64,000 bases of DNA from Brachybacterium ginsengisoli. GTDB lineage: Bacteria; Actinomycetota; Actinomycetes; Actinomycetales; Dermabacteraceae. The position numbers were made by a program, and so were the translations under genes. This document shows, in pieces, positions 50,384 to 59,299 of this stretch. Position 1 is the stretch's first letter. Each line of letters starts with the position of its first letter. The notes beneath the pieces are model-generated. The model was not told the origin of the DNA, made no database searches, and worked only from the letters and a program-made list of their open reading frames with translations. The stretch is taken from assembly GCF_002407065.1 (NCBI RefSeq), contig NZ_CP023564.1:868001-932000 (forward strand). Direction: 5' to 3'.

Positions 50384-52521
50384 CCGAGATGCCCCCGGTC
50401 GAGCACAACAGGCAGCTCGACTACCACGCCCTGAACGCGATGCTGAACCTGTACGGGCCCGACGGGTCCATCCAGTTCGAGAAGGACCGCGAGGCCGCGC
50501 GGGAGTACTTCCTGCAGCACGTGAACCCCAACACCGTCTTCTTCCACTCGCTGCGCGAGAAGATGGACTACCTGGTCGAGAACGACTACTACGAGAAGGA
50601 CGTGCTCGACCAGTACGACTTCTCGTTCATCGAGTCGCTCTCGGAGCAGGCCTACGCCAAGAAGTTCCGCTTCCCGACGTTCCTGGGCGCCTTCAAGTAC
50701 TACACCTCGTACACGCTGAAGACCTTCGACGGCAAGCGGTACCTCGAGCGCTTCGAGGATCGCGTCGTGATGGTCGCGCTCGGCCTCGCCCGCGGTGATG
50801 AGGAGCTGGCCCGCAACCTCGTCGAGGAGATCCTCGACGGTCGCTTCCAGCCCGCGACCCCCACCTTCCTCAACGCCGGCAAGGCGCAGCGCGGAGAGCT
50901 CGTCTCCTGCTTCCTGCTGCGCATCGAGGACAACATGGAGTCCATCGGCCGCTCCATCAACTCCGCGCTGCAGCTGTCCAAGCGCGGAGGCGGCGTGGCC
51001 CTGCTGCTCTCGAACGTGCGCGAGTACGGTGCGCCGATCAAGCACATCGAGAACCAGTCCAGCGGCGTCATCCCCGTGATGAAGCTCCTCGAGGACTCCT
51101 TCTCCTACGCCAACCAGCTCGGAGCCCGTCAGGGCGCCGGTGCGGTGTACCTCAACGCCCACCACCCGGACATCCTGCGCTTCCTCGACACCAAGCGCGA
51201 GAACGCCGACGAGAAGATCCGCATCAAGACCCTCTCCCTCGGCGTGGTCATCCCCGACATCACCTTCGAGCTCGCCAAGAAGAACGAGCCGATGTACCTG
51301 TTCTCCCCGTACGACGTGGAGCGCGAGTACGGCAAGCCGTTCGCCGAGGTGAACGTCTCGGAGACCTACCACGAGATGGTCGACAACCCCCGGATCTCCA
51401 AGAAGAAGATCAAGGCCCGCGACTTCTTCCAGGTCCTCGCCGAGATCCAGTTCGAGTCCGGCTACCCGTACATCATGTTCGAGGACACCGTGAACCGGGC
51501 GAACCCCATCGCCGGCAAGGTCACGCACTCGAACCTGTGCTCCGAGATCCTGCAGGTCTCGACCTCGTCGACCATGAACACCGACCTCAGCTACGACGAG
51601 CTGGGCCGGGACATCTCCTGCAACCTGGGCTCGATGAACATCGCCAAGGCGATGGACTCCCCGGACTTCTCGCAGACCATCGCCACCGCGATCCGTGGCC
51701 TGACCGCCGTCTCGGACACCTCGGACATCGAGTCCGTGCCGACGATCGCCGAGGGCAACCGCAAGTCCCACGCGATCGGGCTCGGGCAGATGAACCTGCA
51801 CGGCTACCTGGCGCGCGAGCGGATCTTCTACGGCTCCGACGAGGGCCTGGACTTCACGAACATGTACTTCTACTCGGTCACCTACCACGCCATCAAGGCG
51901 TCGATGGAGATCGCGAAGGAGCGCGGCGAGCGGTTCTACGACTTCGAGAACTCGAAGTACGGCACCGGCGAGTACTTCGACAAGTACATCGACCAGGTGT
52001 GGGAGCCCCGCACCGAGAAGGTCCGCGGCCTGTTCGAGAACTCCTCGGCGCACCTGCCCACCCAGGACGACTGGAAGCAGCTGCGTGCGGACGTCGCCGA
52101 GCACGGCATGTACAACGCCTACCTGCAGGCGGTGCCGCCCACCGGTTCGATCTCGTACATCAACAACTCCACGAGCTCGATCCACCCGATCGCCTCGAAG
52201 ATCGAGATCCGCAAGGAGGGGAAGATCGGCCGCGTGTACTACCCGGCTCCCTACCTCACCAACGACAACCTCGAGTACTACGAGGATGCGTACGAGATCG
52301 GCTACGAGAAGATCGTCGACACCTACGCCGAGGCCACCCAGCACGTGGACCAGGGCCTGTCGCTGACGCTGTTCTTCAAGGACACCGCCACCACCCGCGA
52401 CATCAACAAGGCGCAGATCTACGCCTGGCGCAAGGGCATCAAGACCCTCTACTACATCCGCCTGCGGCAGATGGCCATCGAGGGCACCGAGGTCGAGGGC
52501 TGCGTCAGCTGCATGCTGTGA
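50371..52521 (+). CDS. nrdE: Class Ib ribonucleotide reductase, large subunit
   Basis: The catalytic subunit (716 aa) that reduces ribonucleoside diphosphates. Active-site Cys in GELVSCFLL, radical Cys in SNLCSEI, another in [11 protein letters not shown], and the C-terminal pair CVSC that is re-reduced by NrdH. The [19 protein letters not shown] segment holds the substrate-contacting finger. No N-terminal ATP-cone, so overall activity is not dATP-inhibited in the NrdA manner; control comes via NrdR. TTG start at 50371 inside nrdI. Confidence 0.97.
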   Translation: MATLTEMPPVEHNRQLDYHALNAMLNLYGPDGSIQFEKDREAAREYFLQHVNPNTVFFHSLREKMDYLVENDYYEKDVLDQYDFSFIESLSEQAYAKKFRFPTFLGAFKYYTSYTLKTFDGKRYLERFEDRVVMVALGLARGDEELARNLVEEILDGRFQPATPTFLNAGKAQRGELVSCFLLRIEDNMESIGRSINSALQLSKRGGGVALLLSNVREYGAPIKHIENQSSGVIPVMKLLEDSFSYANQLGARQGAGAVYLNAHHPDILRFLDTKRENADEKIRIKTLSLGVVIPDITFELAKKNEPMYLFSPYDVEREYGKPFAEVNVSETYHEMVDNPRISKKKIKARDFFQVLAEIQFESGYPYIMFEDTVNRANPIAGKVTHSNLCSEILQVSTSSTMNTDLSYDELGRDISCNLGSMNIAKAMDSPDFSQTIATAIRGLTAVSDTSDIESVPTIAEGNRKSHAIGLGQMNLHGYLARERIFYGSDEGLDFTNMYFYSVTYHAIKASMEIAKERGERFYDFENSKYGTGEYFDKYIDQVWEPRTEKVRGLFENSSAHLPTQDDWKQLRADVAEHGMYNAYLQAVPPTGSISYINNSTSSIHPIASKIEIRKEGKIGRVYYPAPYLTNDNLEYYEDAYEIGYEKIVDTYAEATQHVDQGLSLTLFFKDTATTRDINKAQIYAWRKGIKTLYYIRLRQMAIEGTEVEGCVSCML

Positions 52522-52535
52522 GCCTCTGACTCGTC

Positions 52536-52588
52536 GACGAACGGCCCGTCCCGAGATCCTTCCGGATCCTCGGGACGGGCCGTTCGTC
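52536..52588 (+). terminator. Terminator after nrdE
   Basis: GACGAACGGCCCGTCCCGA and TCGGGACGGGCCGTTCGTC flank a GATCC/GGATC inner hairpin. It ends the nrdHIE message before nrdF, so nrdF needs its own promoter. Confidence 0.85.
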
Positions 52589-52621
52589 GTGGGAGGGGGT
52601 CGTGCGGGTGACGCCCTGCTC

Positions 52622-53542
52622 TCAGTCCAAGAAGGTGTCGATCACGGAGTCCGCCGTGGTGGCGCCGATGTAGCTGCCCACGACGTCACCCACGATCCCG
52701 CCGACCACGCCGCCGACCCCGACCCCGGCGGCGCCACCGGCCGCGGCACCGGGCACGGCGCCGACACCGGCCGCCGGGGCCCCGGCGGCGGCGCCGCCAC
52801 CACCGCCGAAGAGCCCGCCGATCGAGGAGCCGAGGCCGGTGCCGATGGCACCGCCGATCGCGCTGCCGATCAACGAGCCGGCGAAGTTCACCCCTCCGTC
52901 GAGAACAGCTCGACCGATCCGCTCGCCGGTCGAGAGGTCGGTGCGCCCGGCGTCGTCGTTCCACCGGTCGACCCCGGCCATGATGCCGGTGAAGGCATCG
53001 CCGATCATCGGGATGAACGCCGGGACGCTGCCCTTGCCGAATGCGAAGTCGCCGAAGTTCTTCGCGAAGCTGTGGGTGATGCCGACGATCCCGCCGGCGC
53101 CATCGACGCCGTCGATGCCGATGTTCTCCTTGACGTTCTGCCAGAACTCACCGAAGGAGACATCTCCCCAGTCCGCCCCCAGGAAGTTGCTGCTGGCGCC
53201 TGGCGTGCCGGGGCCGGCCTGCGGTGACCCGGGGCCGGCCTGGGGTGATCCGGCGACTCCGATGTCCGCCGAGGAGGTCGTCTCCTGCTCCTCCCGGTGC
53301 CCGTCGAGCTCGGTGCCTCGACCGGTCAGTGCGTCCACGGCTGAGGTGAAGCGAGGCTGCACGGACGAGCGGAAGGTGGTGGAGAAGGTGTCCGCGTCGG
53401 GTCCCACCCACAGGGTTCCGACGGTGCTGTCCACCGTGACGGCGAGGTCGTCCAGCAGAGTCGACAAGGTGCCTGCCCTGTTCGAGAGCAGTGCCGAGAG
53501 ATCGGCGATCTGCTCGGTGTCCATCCCCTGGAACTCAGACAT
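52622..53542 (-). CDS. WXG100-like secreted protein with glycine-zipper C-terminus
   Basis: A 306-aa protein. The N-terminal ~95 residues are a two-helix hairpin with the turn LWVGPDADTFSTTF, matching the WxG turn and WxGxxAxxF pattern of ESX/type VII cargo. A Gln/Ala/Gly-rich linker holds a repeated GSPQAGPG. The C-terminal third (about 205-300) is Gly/Ala-rich with GxxxG zipper runs (SLIGSAIGGAIGTGLG) typical of membrane-inserting domains. ATG 53542 follows GGGGAG. No toxin active site is recognisable. Confidence 0.72.
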   Translation of the reverse strand: MSEFQGMDTEQIADLSALLSNRAGTLSTLLDDLAVTVDSTVGTLWVGPDADTFSTTFRSSVQPRFTSAVDALTGRGTELDGHREEQETTSSADIGVAGSPQAGPGSPQAGPGTPGASSNFLGADWGDVSFGEFWQNVKENIGIDGVDGAGGIVGITHSFAKNFGDFAFGKGSVPAFIPMIGDAFTGIMAGVDRWNDDAGRTDLSTGERIGRAVLDGGVNFAGSLIGSAIGGAIGTGLGSSIGGLFGGGGGAAAGAPAAGVGAVPGAAAGGAAGVGVGGVVGGIVGDVVGSYIGATTADSVIDTFLD

Positions 53543-53682
53543 GTCTCCCCATTCCTCCAGTGCTGTCCCGGTCGACGCTACTGCGCGGCAGGTCGCGCGT
53601 CGATGGGGAGCTCTCCCCATGCCGGGCGCCCGGGCTCTCCGGGGCTCCCGGGCCTGACCCATGGCGATGCGAGAATGGCGCG

Positions 53683-54099
53683 ATGGATCCCGTCATCGCT
53701 CTGTTCGCTGCAGTGGTCGTGCTCGCAGGGGTCGTGCTGGCCGCCATGAGCACGTACTTCCGAGGGGGTCGTGGGGCAGGCGCCCGGTTCTGGGTCGACT
53801 CGACTCCGGACGGACAGCGATCCGGGCACCGCTATGCGGAATCGGCGGTCCTCGTCGTGCTGCCCCTGCTCGCCCAGCTCCTGCTCGTGGTCGGAGTGCT
53901 GGTGGGCGTCACCTCGATCGACGTGCTCCGGGACCTCGGGGTGGGGCCGGTGATCGCGGTCGTCGTCATCGTCGAGGTCGTCCTCATGGTGGTGCTGCTC
54001 ACGGCGACGTCGTACCGCACGGTCATGCCGCTGTGGGTCTACCCCTCCTGGCTGCGTCCCCGCAGGAAGCAGGAGCGGGACCAGATCCGTTCCCGCTGA
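53683..54099 (+). CDS. Small membrane protein of unknown function
   Basis: A 138-aa protein with three predicted helices: residues 4-22, a pair from about 58 to 80, and 88-108. The hydrophilic loop between the first and second contains GGRGAGARFWVDSTPDGQRSGHRYA, and the C-terminus is Arg/Lys rich, so probably cytosolic. No family recognised. ATG 53683 has GAGAAT 6 nt upstream, a weak leaderless -10. It lies between the WXG-like gene and the two minus-strand genes. Confidence 0.65.
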   Translation: MDPVIALFAAVVVLAGVVLAAMSTYFRGGRGAGARFWVDSTPDGQRSGHRYAESAVLVVLPLLAQLLLVVGVLVGVTSIDVLRDLGVGPVIAVVVIVEVVLMVVLLTATSYRTVMPLWVYPSWLRPRRKQERDQIRSR

Positions 54100-54151
54100 C
54101 CGGCGGCGGGTCCTCACCCACGGTGGGTCGGCGCATGACCAGCAACGCTGC

Positions 54152-54820
54152 TCATCGGGGGAGGAGCGCCGTCATCAGGGACCTGACCGCTCCCGTCGGC
54201 GAGGAGCCGTGCAGGGCAGACAGGGCCGATCCCTCCGCGAGGAGATAGCGTCCGCGCAGCAGCACGACTGTCGCCGACCGGTCGCCCCCGGGTCGATGGC
54301 GGACAAGCCGCGCGGCTCGGGGAGGAGCCTGCTCGAGCTCACTGCGCATCGCGGCGGGAAGGGCCGTGGACGCCTCGATCATCGTGGACCAGGCGGCGTG
54401 CCGGGTCGACGGCTCGGCGTCGAACAGCGAGTCGACGACTGTGGCATCCACGTCGAGCGTGACGTCCTCGGCGAGCGGTTCGACGGGGGAGATGGCGGTC
54501 AGCCGCAGCAACAGACCCGGCAGGGCGGAGGTGGGGTGGACGGCCAGATCCTCCCGTGCGGGAGTCTCACGGCTGCGCCGCAGCAGGCCGGCGCGTGCCA
54601 GAGTGAGGTCGTGCCCGCTGACCCTCTCCGGCGCGGAGAGTGTCACGGTGAGCGTGCCGCCCGGCGCACGGAGGATCTCGGCGAGCGTCGACACCAGCTC
54701 CTTCGGAAGCGTCTCGACCTCGTCGATCGCCGAGCCTGACACGATGGCGTCGAGGAAGACATCGATCTCGTCGCGGGACCCTGAGACCCCAGCAGGATTG
54801 TTCGGATCAGGAGCGAGCAT
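54152..54820 (-). CDS. Hypothetical protein, possible ESX accessory protein
   Basis: A 222-aa soluble protein with no motif I know. The layout, a mixed alpha/beta fold with DEIDVFLDAIVSGSAIDEVE near the start and a basic PPRAARLVRHRPGGDRSA segment followed by a beta strand, recalls EspG-like type VII chaperones, but similarity is weak and I would not claim it. ATG 54820 follows GGAGAC. Overlaps the upstream gene by 14 nt and lies 610 nt from the WXG-like gene on the same strand. Confidence 0.6.
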   Translation of the reverse strand: MLAPDPNNPAGVSGSRDEIDVFLDAIVSGSAIDEVETLPKELVSTLAEILRAPGGTLTVTLSAPERVSGHDLTLARAGLLRRSRETPAREDLAVHPTSALPGLLLRLTAISPVEPLAEDVTLDVDATVVDSLFDAEPSTRHAAWSTMIEASTALPAAMRSELEQAPPRAARLVRHRPGGDRSATVVLLRGRYLLAEGSALSALHGSSPTGAVRSLMTALLPR

Positions 54821-55322
54821 CGGAGTCTCCGTTCCGGGGCGAGGCGCCGAGGCGCCAGGAGGCGGCGAGGCCGTCGAAGAGCTCGCCATGTCGAGCATCC
54901 ACTGTCGGCAGCGTGGTCAGGGTCAGCGTGAGCCCGATGCCGGGCACCACGCGACTCCAGCGGCGGACCAGCAGGGTGGCTCCGTTCGGATCCGTCATCA
55001 CCGAGGAGTCGTGCCACTGCGCCGTGCCGTCGTCCGTGTCGAGGCGGCGATCCTCGATCACCTGCAGGTCCGGCAGGGTGGAGAGCTGTTCCTCGCGCAC
55101 CACGCTCTGCCAGGCCTCGAGGTCTGTTCCTGCGGCGAGCGGGACAGCGGTGAGGGTGGCGTTCGAGGCGATGCCGGGATCGAGCGAGCGCGCGTCCGAG
55201 AAGGCCCCGAGTACGGGCCCGGCGTCGGCGACCTCGACCCACCCCGCAGGCAGGTCGAGGGCCATGGGCGGGACGGTGGACTCGGGATCCTGCACGGTGA
55301 CGGTCCGTGTGGCTGTGGTCAT
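54807..55322 (-). CDS. Hypothetical protein, LpqN/DcrB-like
   Basis: A 171-aa soluble protein. The first part contains VPPMALDLPAGWVEVADAGP and AFSDARSLDPGIASNATL, and its C-terminal half has VPGIGLTLTLTTLPT...FDGLAASWRLG. This is the arrangement of the LpqN/DcrB-like (Mog1-fold) proteins, seen in some actinobacterial T7SS loci. The first part lacks a signal peptide. It is followed by the overlapping gene just described; the pair is probably cotranscribed. Confidence 0.62.
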   Translation of the reverse strand: MTTATRTVTVQDPESTVPPMALDLPAGWVEVADAGPVLGAFSDARSLDPGIASNATLTAVPLAAGTDLEAWQSVVREEQLSTLPDLQVIEDRRLDTDDGTAQWHDSSVMTDPNGATLLVRRWSRVVPGIGLTLTLTTLPTVDARHGELFDGLAASWRLGASPRNGDSDARS

Positions 55323-55458
55323 GGCTTCACCTTAGAGGGTGGGGTGAGGGGCAGATCGGTACGGGGAGCCGGAGGGTTGGCGGGCGCTCTGTCAGGAGGG
55401 TCAGTGACGGGTTCTCGGAGAAGAGGGCTCCGGGCCACGGCGGTTACCCAGCATTCAT

Positions 55459-55495
55459 GCGCGGTTCGGAGCCAGATCCTGGTTCGGAATCGCGC
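55459..55495 (-). terminator. Terminator of DUF418 gene
   Basis: A 17-bp stem (GCGCGGTTCGGAGCCAG with its complement) with a 3-nt loop and one mismatch, starting immediately after the stop at 55497 on the minus strand. Confidence 0.65.
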
Positions 55496-55496
55496 C

Positions 55497-57017
55497 TTAC
55501 CGTCCAGTCATCGTGGACGTGGACGTGGACGTGGACGTGGACGTGGACGTGGACGTGGACGTGGACGTGGGCGTGGGCGTGGGTGCGGCAGTTCGATCCG
55601 GCGCCGGATCGAGCTTCCCGTAGGTCATCCGACGCAGCAGCATCTCGGCCGGTCCGCGCATCCCGCGTGAGCCCATCCAGGCCGCGATCGGCAGGGACAC
55701 CAGCCACACCCCGAGCGCGATCGCGAGCGCCGGGGCGGTGGAGAGGCTCCCGCCGAGCCCGAGGCCCCAGGAGGCCATCAGCGGCGCGAGCAGCAGCGAC
55801 TGGAAGAGGTAGAAGCTCAGGGAGCGCTGGCCCACCGCGGCGAGGGTCCGCTCGACCAGGCCGAGGTCGCGGGTGCGGTCGGGAGCACCGTCCGCGCGGG
55901 GCACGCCGTAGGCCCGCTCGGCGGGGGCCAGGTCCCGGTCGGTCGACGAGTCCGGGCGCGAGGCGTCCTGGCCGGGCGCCCGTCCCTCGAGACGCAGGGC
56001 GAGCAGCCCGAACAGTGCCGCATAGCCGATCCCGCAGGCGATGCCCGTGACGGAGCTGATCCCCGTGAGCATCCACGGCGCGGCGGCGGGCAGCTCGTAC
56101 GCGCCGAGGAGTGCGAGCGCCTCGGGCAGGCCGCCCAGCCAGCCGATCGCGATGCCGCCGATCGCCGTGCGCCGCAGCAGGCGCACGTGCCGCCACGGCT
56201 CGTCGAGGATCCGTCGGCGGGCGGCGATCCAGCCCAGCAGGATCGGCAGCGGCGCCCCCATGAGCGCCGCGAAGGGAAGGGTCATGAGCCATAGCCCGAG
56301 CCGGTGCAGGACCGAGACGAGATAGGGGTTGTCGTAGGACGCAGACCGGGCGAAGCCGGTGCCGGTGTCCACGGACTCGAGCTCGGCGAGCACGTCGGCC
56401 GGGACGAACTGCGAGAGCACGATCCCGCTGACGACGCTGAACAGGGCGAACAGCGTCATCACCGCGACGAGCACGATCGCCCAGAGGCGCAGGGTGCGCT
56501 CGCGTCGGCCGAAGAACCACCACACCAGCACGAGCCCGCAGAGCCCGTATGCCCCCAGGATGTCGCCGTAGAACAGCAGTGCGGCGTGCAGCGCCCCCAG
56601 CAGGAGCAGCGCCCAATGGCGGCGGCGCATCATCCGTCTCACGGAGCGCGGGTCGAGGCCGCGATCGATCCGCGAGCGGTAGAACTGCACCATCCCGTAG
56701 CCGAACAGGAGGGCGAACAGCGGCATCGCCCGATGGTCCACCGCGATCGTCATCACGACCTGGGTGATCGTGTCGAGCGGTCCGTCGGCCGGGATGTGCG
56801 GGGTGCCGCCGGCGGATTCGGTCGTGCCCCACAGATACCAGGAGACGTTCGCGACCGCGATGAGCGCGAGCATGAGCCCGCGGGCGATGTCGGGGGCGAG
56901 CGAGCGCTCGGGCCGTCCTGTCGCAGGACCCGAGCGCGGCGGCGCGGCAGGGGAGGGCGCGGAGCCGACGACGGGATCGCCGGCGGAATCGTCGGCCGGG
57001 GTGGCGGTGGAGGTCAC
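55497..57017 (-). CDS. DUF418 (YeiB-like) membrane protein with Thr-Ser repeat tail
   Basis: A 506-aa membrane protein with about 10 helices. Family markers include SLAPDIARGLMLALIAVAN near the N-terminus, PLFALLFGYGMVQFYR, LLLLGALHAALLFYGDILGAYGL, and the C-terminal SLSFYLFQSLLLAPLM of the DUF418 domain. The family is of unknown function, related to OpgC/acyltransferase-3-like proteins. The last ~30 residues (PTPTPTSTSTS...) are encoded by the GTGGAC hexamer array. GTG 57017 follows AAAGG. A 228-bp gap without motif separates it from the next gene. Confidence 0.85.
   Translation of the reverse strand: MTSTATPADDSAGDPVVGSAPSPAAPPRSGPATGRPERSLAPDIARGLMLALIAVANVSWYLWGTTESAGGTPHIPADGPLDTITQVVMTIAVDHRAMPLFALLFGYGMVQFYRSRIDRGLDPRSVRRMMRRRHWALLLLGALHAALLFYGDILGAYGLCGLVLVWWFFGRRERTLRLWAIVLVAVMTLFALFSVVSGIVLSQFVPADVLAELESVDTGTGFARSASYDNPYLVSVLHRLGLWLMTLPFAALMGAPLPILLGWIAARRRILDEPWRHVRLLRRTAIGGIAIGWLGGLPEALALLGAYELPAAAPWMLTGISSVTGIACGIGYAALFGLLALRLEGRAPGQDASRPDSSTDRDLAPAERAYGVPRADGAPDRTRDLGLVERTLAAVGQRSLSFYLFQSLLLAPLMASWGLGLGGSLSTAPALAIALGVWLVSLPIAAWMGSRGMRGPAEMLLRRMTYGKLDPAPDRTAAPTPTPTSTSTSTSTSTSTSTSTSTMTGR
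55513..55578. repeat. Hexanucleotide array (GTGGAC), 11 units
   Basis: Nine GTGGAC units (55513-55566) and two GTGGGC units (55567-55578). It is inside the C-terminal end of the DUF418 gene (minus strand) and encodes Thr-Ser/Thr-Pro repeats. Because the unit is six bases, copy changes keep the reading frame. Confidence 0.92.
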
Positions 57018-57245
57018 GGTGTGGCCTTTCGCTGGACGGCGTGCGCGGTGCACGCCTCGACGCTACGTACCGCCGCGAACTCGGGCATGCGACCAAAGTC
57101 GGAAGGCCTGTCACGGAACGGCCAGGGATCGACCTCCTGATCATCCGGCGGCCAGTATCGTGAACGGCGTCCAGCAGGTTGGGTGGATCGGTATGCTGGA
57201 ACCACCCCTGCATCGCCAGGGCCCGGCCGAGCAGAGGAGCTCTCC

Positions 57246-58313
57246 ATGGACACCCGCCCGAACCAGACCGCCCGCCCGCAGGTCGTCATCGCGGTCGACC
57301 TGCCCGAGGAGCGGTGCCGGGAGATCGAGCGGGCCGTGCCGGAGGTGGACGTGGTCCGAGACCGTGCGCTCTATCGTCCCCGTCGCGGCCCGGCCGACTG
57401 GTCCGGAGACCCCGCCCACCGGCGGACGCCCGAGCAGCAGGCCGCCTACGACGCCATGATCGACCGCGCCGACATCCTGTTCAGCCTGCCCGACGTGGAC
57501 CCCGCCCAGCTCTCCCGCACCGCGCGCGCCAACCCCCGCCTGCGCTGGGTCCAGGCGATGGCGGCCGGGGGAGGGGCGCAGCTGCGGGCCGCCGGCCTCG
57601 ACGCCGACCAGCTCGAGCGCATCCAGGTGACCACCACCGCCGGGGTGCACGGGTCGCCGCTGGCCGAGTTCGCCGTCCTCGGCGTGCTCGCAGGGGCCAA
57701 GGAGCTCCCGCACCTGCAGGCCGACCAGGCCGATCACCGCTGGCCCGACCGCTGGGAGATGCGTCAGGTGGACGAGATGACCGTGCTGGTCGTCGGGCTC
57801 GGCGGCATCGGTGCCGCCTGTGCGCAGAAGCTCTCCGCCCTCGGGGCACGGGTGATCGGCACCTCGCGCAGCGGCCGGCAGGTGGCAGGGGTCGATGAGG
57901 TCGTGCCGGTGGAGCAGCTTGCGGAGGTGGCAGGGCGGGTCGATGCGCTCATCGCGACGCTCCCCGGCACCGCCGCGACCGACGGTCTCCTCGGCACCGA
58001 GGTGCTCGCCGCGGCCAGGCCCGGGACGATCCTGGTCAACGTGGGTCGCGGCACCGTGGTGGACGAGGAGGCGCTGCTCGACGCCCTGGATGCGGGCCGC
58101 ATCGGATACGCCGCCCTCGACGTCACCGCCGTCGAACCGCTGCCGACGGCGAGCCGCCTGTGGGATCATCCCCGTGTGCTCATCAGCCCGCACACGGCGG
58201 CGCTCTCCTCGCGCGAGGAGGAGCGGATCACGAGGCTCTTCATCGACAACCTCGGCCGCCATCTCGCGGGGCGCCCGCTGCGCAACGTCGTCGACACCGT
58301 GGAGTTCTACTGA
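57246..58313 (+). CDS. D-2-hydroxyacid dehydrogenase
   Basis: A 355-aa NAD-dependent dehydrogenase. Nucleotide-binding GLGGIGAACAQKL near residue 182, catalytic Arg in NVGRGTVVDE and Glu in DVTAVEPLP, catalytic His in ISPHTAALSS. The Arg-rich N-terminal part (PRRGPADWSGDPAHRRTPEQ) is unusual. Followed at once by an IclR-family gene and an MFS transporter, suggesting a catabolic cassette for an organic acid. The ATG follows GAGGAG. Confidence 0.88.
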   Translation: MDTRPNQTARPQVVIAVDLPEERCREIERAVPEVDVVRDRALYRPRRGPADWSGDPAHRRTPEQQAAYDAMIDRADILFSLPDVDPAQLSRTARANPRLRWVQAMAAGGGAQLRAAGLDADQLERIQVTTTAGVHGSPLAEFAVLGVLAGAKELPHLQADQADHRWPDRWEMRQVDEMTVLVVGLGGIGAACAQKLSALGARVIGTSRSGRQVAGVDEVVPVEQLAEVAGRVDALIATLPGTAATDGLLGTEVLAAARPGTILVNVGRGTVVDEEALLDALDAGRIGYAALDVTAVEPLPTASRLWDHPRVLISPHTAALSSREEERITRLFIDNLGRHLAGRPLRNVVDTVEFY

Positions 58314-58316
58314 GCC

Positions 58317-59096
58317 ATGACCGAGTCCCGTGATCCCTCGCCCGCCGTCTCCCGTGCCCTGGGCATCCTCTCCGCATTGGAGGCCTCCGGCGGCGTCCCG
58401 CAGTCGCTGTCGGAGATCGCCCGGTCCGTCGGCATCGCGAAGTCCTCCACCTCGAACATCTGCGCGGCGCTCGAGCGCGAGCGGATGATCCACCGGATCG
58501 GCGGCGGCTACCGCCTGGGGATGCGCACCGCCGAGCTGGGCGGCGCCTTCGCGGCGCAGTTCAACCAGGTGCGCGAGTTCTTCGAGGTCGTCGAGACCGA
58601 TCCCGTGCTCGACACGCAGGTGGTGCAGATCGCGACCTTCGATGCGCCCGACGCGATCTACCTGGCGCGCCACGAGGGCCGGGCCGAGCGGCTGGGCACC
58701 CCGCTCGGCTCACGGCTGCCGCTGGTCTACTGCGCCGTCGGCACCGCGATGCTCACCACCCTCCGCGACGAGGAGGTGGACGCGCTGATCGCCGAGGCCC
58801 CCGAGTCGCCGCGCACCCCGCGCTCCGCCCGCAGCGCCGAGGAGCTCTGGGCGAAGGTGCACCGTGCGCGCGAGCACGGCTACGCGGTGGACCTGGGCGA
58901 GTCCTTCGAGGGGATCCACGGCGTCGCCGCGGCCCTCGAGCCCTGGCAGCCCGGCGATCCGCTCATGGCGATCGGGGTGGCGCTGCCCGCCCGGGAGGCG
59001 GACGACGAACTCATCGCCGAGGTGGGCCGCGCGGTGATCGCCGCCGCCGAGCGACTCACCAACCCGCTCTCGCGCCGCCCCGACGGCGCCGCCTGA
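58317..59096 (+). CDS. IclR-family transcriptional regulator
   Basis: A 259-aa regulator: N-terminal winged helix (SRALGILSALEASGGVPQSL, SEIARSVGIAKSSTSN) and C-terminal effector domain (about 80-250; GTPLGSRLPLVYCAVGTAML, VDLGESFEGIHGVAAAL). It begins 3 nt after the dehydrogenase stop and lies 203 nt before the MFS gene, whose promoter has an IclR-like dyad. Probably responds to the organic acid handled by the neighbouring enzymes (inference). Confidence 0.92.
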   Translation: MTESRDPSPAVSRALGILSALEASGGVPQSLSEIARSVGIAKSSTSNICAALERERMIHRIGGGYRLGMRTAELGGAFAAQFNQVREFFEVVETDPVLDTQVVQIATFDAPDAIYLARHEGRAERLGTPLGSRLPLVYCAVGTAMLTTLRDEEVDALIAEAPESPRTPRSARSAEELWAKVHRAREHGYAVDLGESFEGIHGVAAALEPWQPGDPLMAIGVALPAREADDELIAEVGRAVIAAAERLTNPLSRRPDGAA

Positions 59097-59202
59097 TACA
59101 CCCTCCGCGCAGGGGTCGGCCCGCCGGTCGACCCCTGTTCGGCATGCCCGGAGGGCGGAATCCGCTCCGACGGTCAGTGCGCAGGGGGCCGAGAGCCCTC
59201 AT

Positions 59203-59220
59203 CGTTCAACACGTTGCACG
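59203..59220. promoter_or_regulatory. IclR-type operator of the MFS gene
   Basis: CGTTCAACACGTTGCACG is a dyad (CGTnCAACn / nGTTGnACG, seven of nine pairs matched) 16 nt before the -10 box, i.e. over the -35. IclR-family proteins bind such sites. The regulator is encoded just upstream. Confidence 0.55.
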
Positions 59221-59235
59221 CTGTTCAGAAAAGAG

Positions 59236-59241
59236 TACTCT
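59236..59241 (+). promoter_or_regulatory. -10 box of the MFS gene
   Basis: TACTCT, giving a leader of about 52 nt with ribosome site GGAG at 59291-59294 before GTG 59300. Confidence 0.5.
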
Positions 59242-59299
59242 GGCCGCAGACACGACGCCCGGGCCGGCGGCCCGCGTCCCCACCATCGAAGGAGATGTC

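Noticed and set aside
55459-55495. Third copy of the palindromic repeat
   Set aside because: The sequence shares neither the CGATATCG centre nor the arms, and its place right after the DUF418 stop makes it a terminator.
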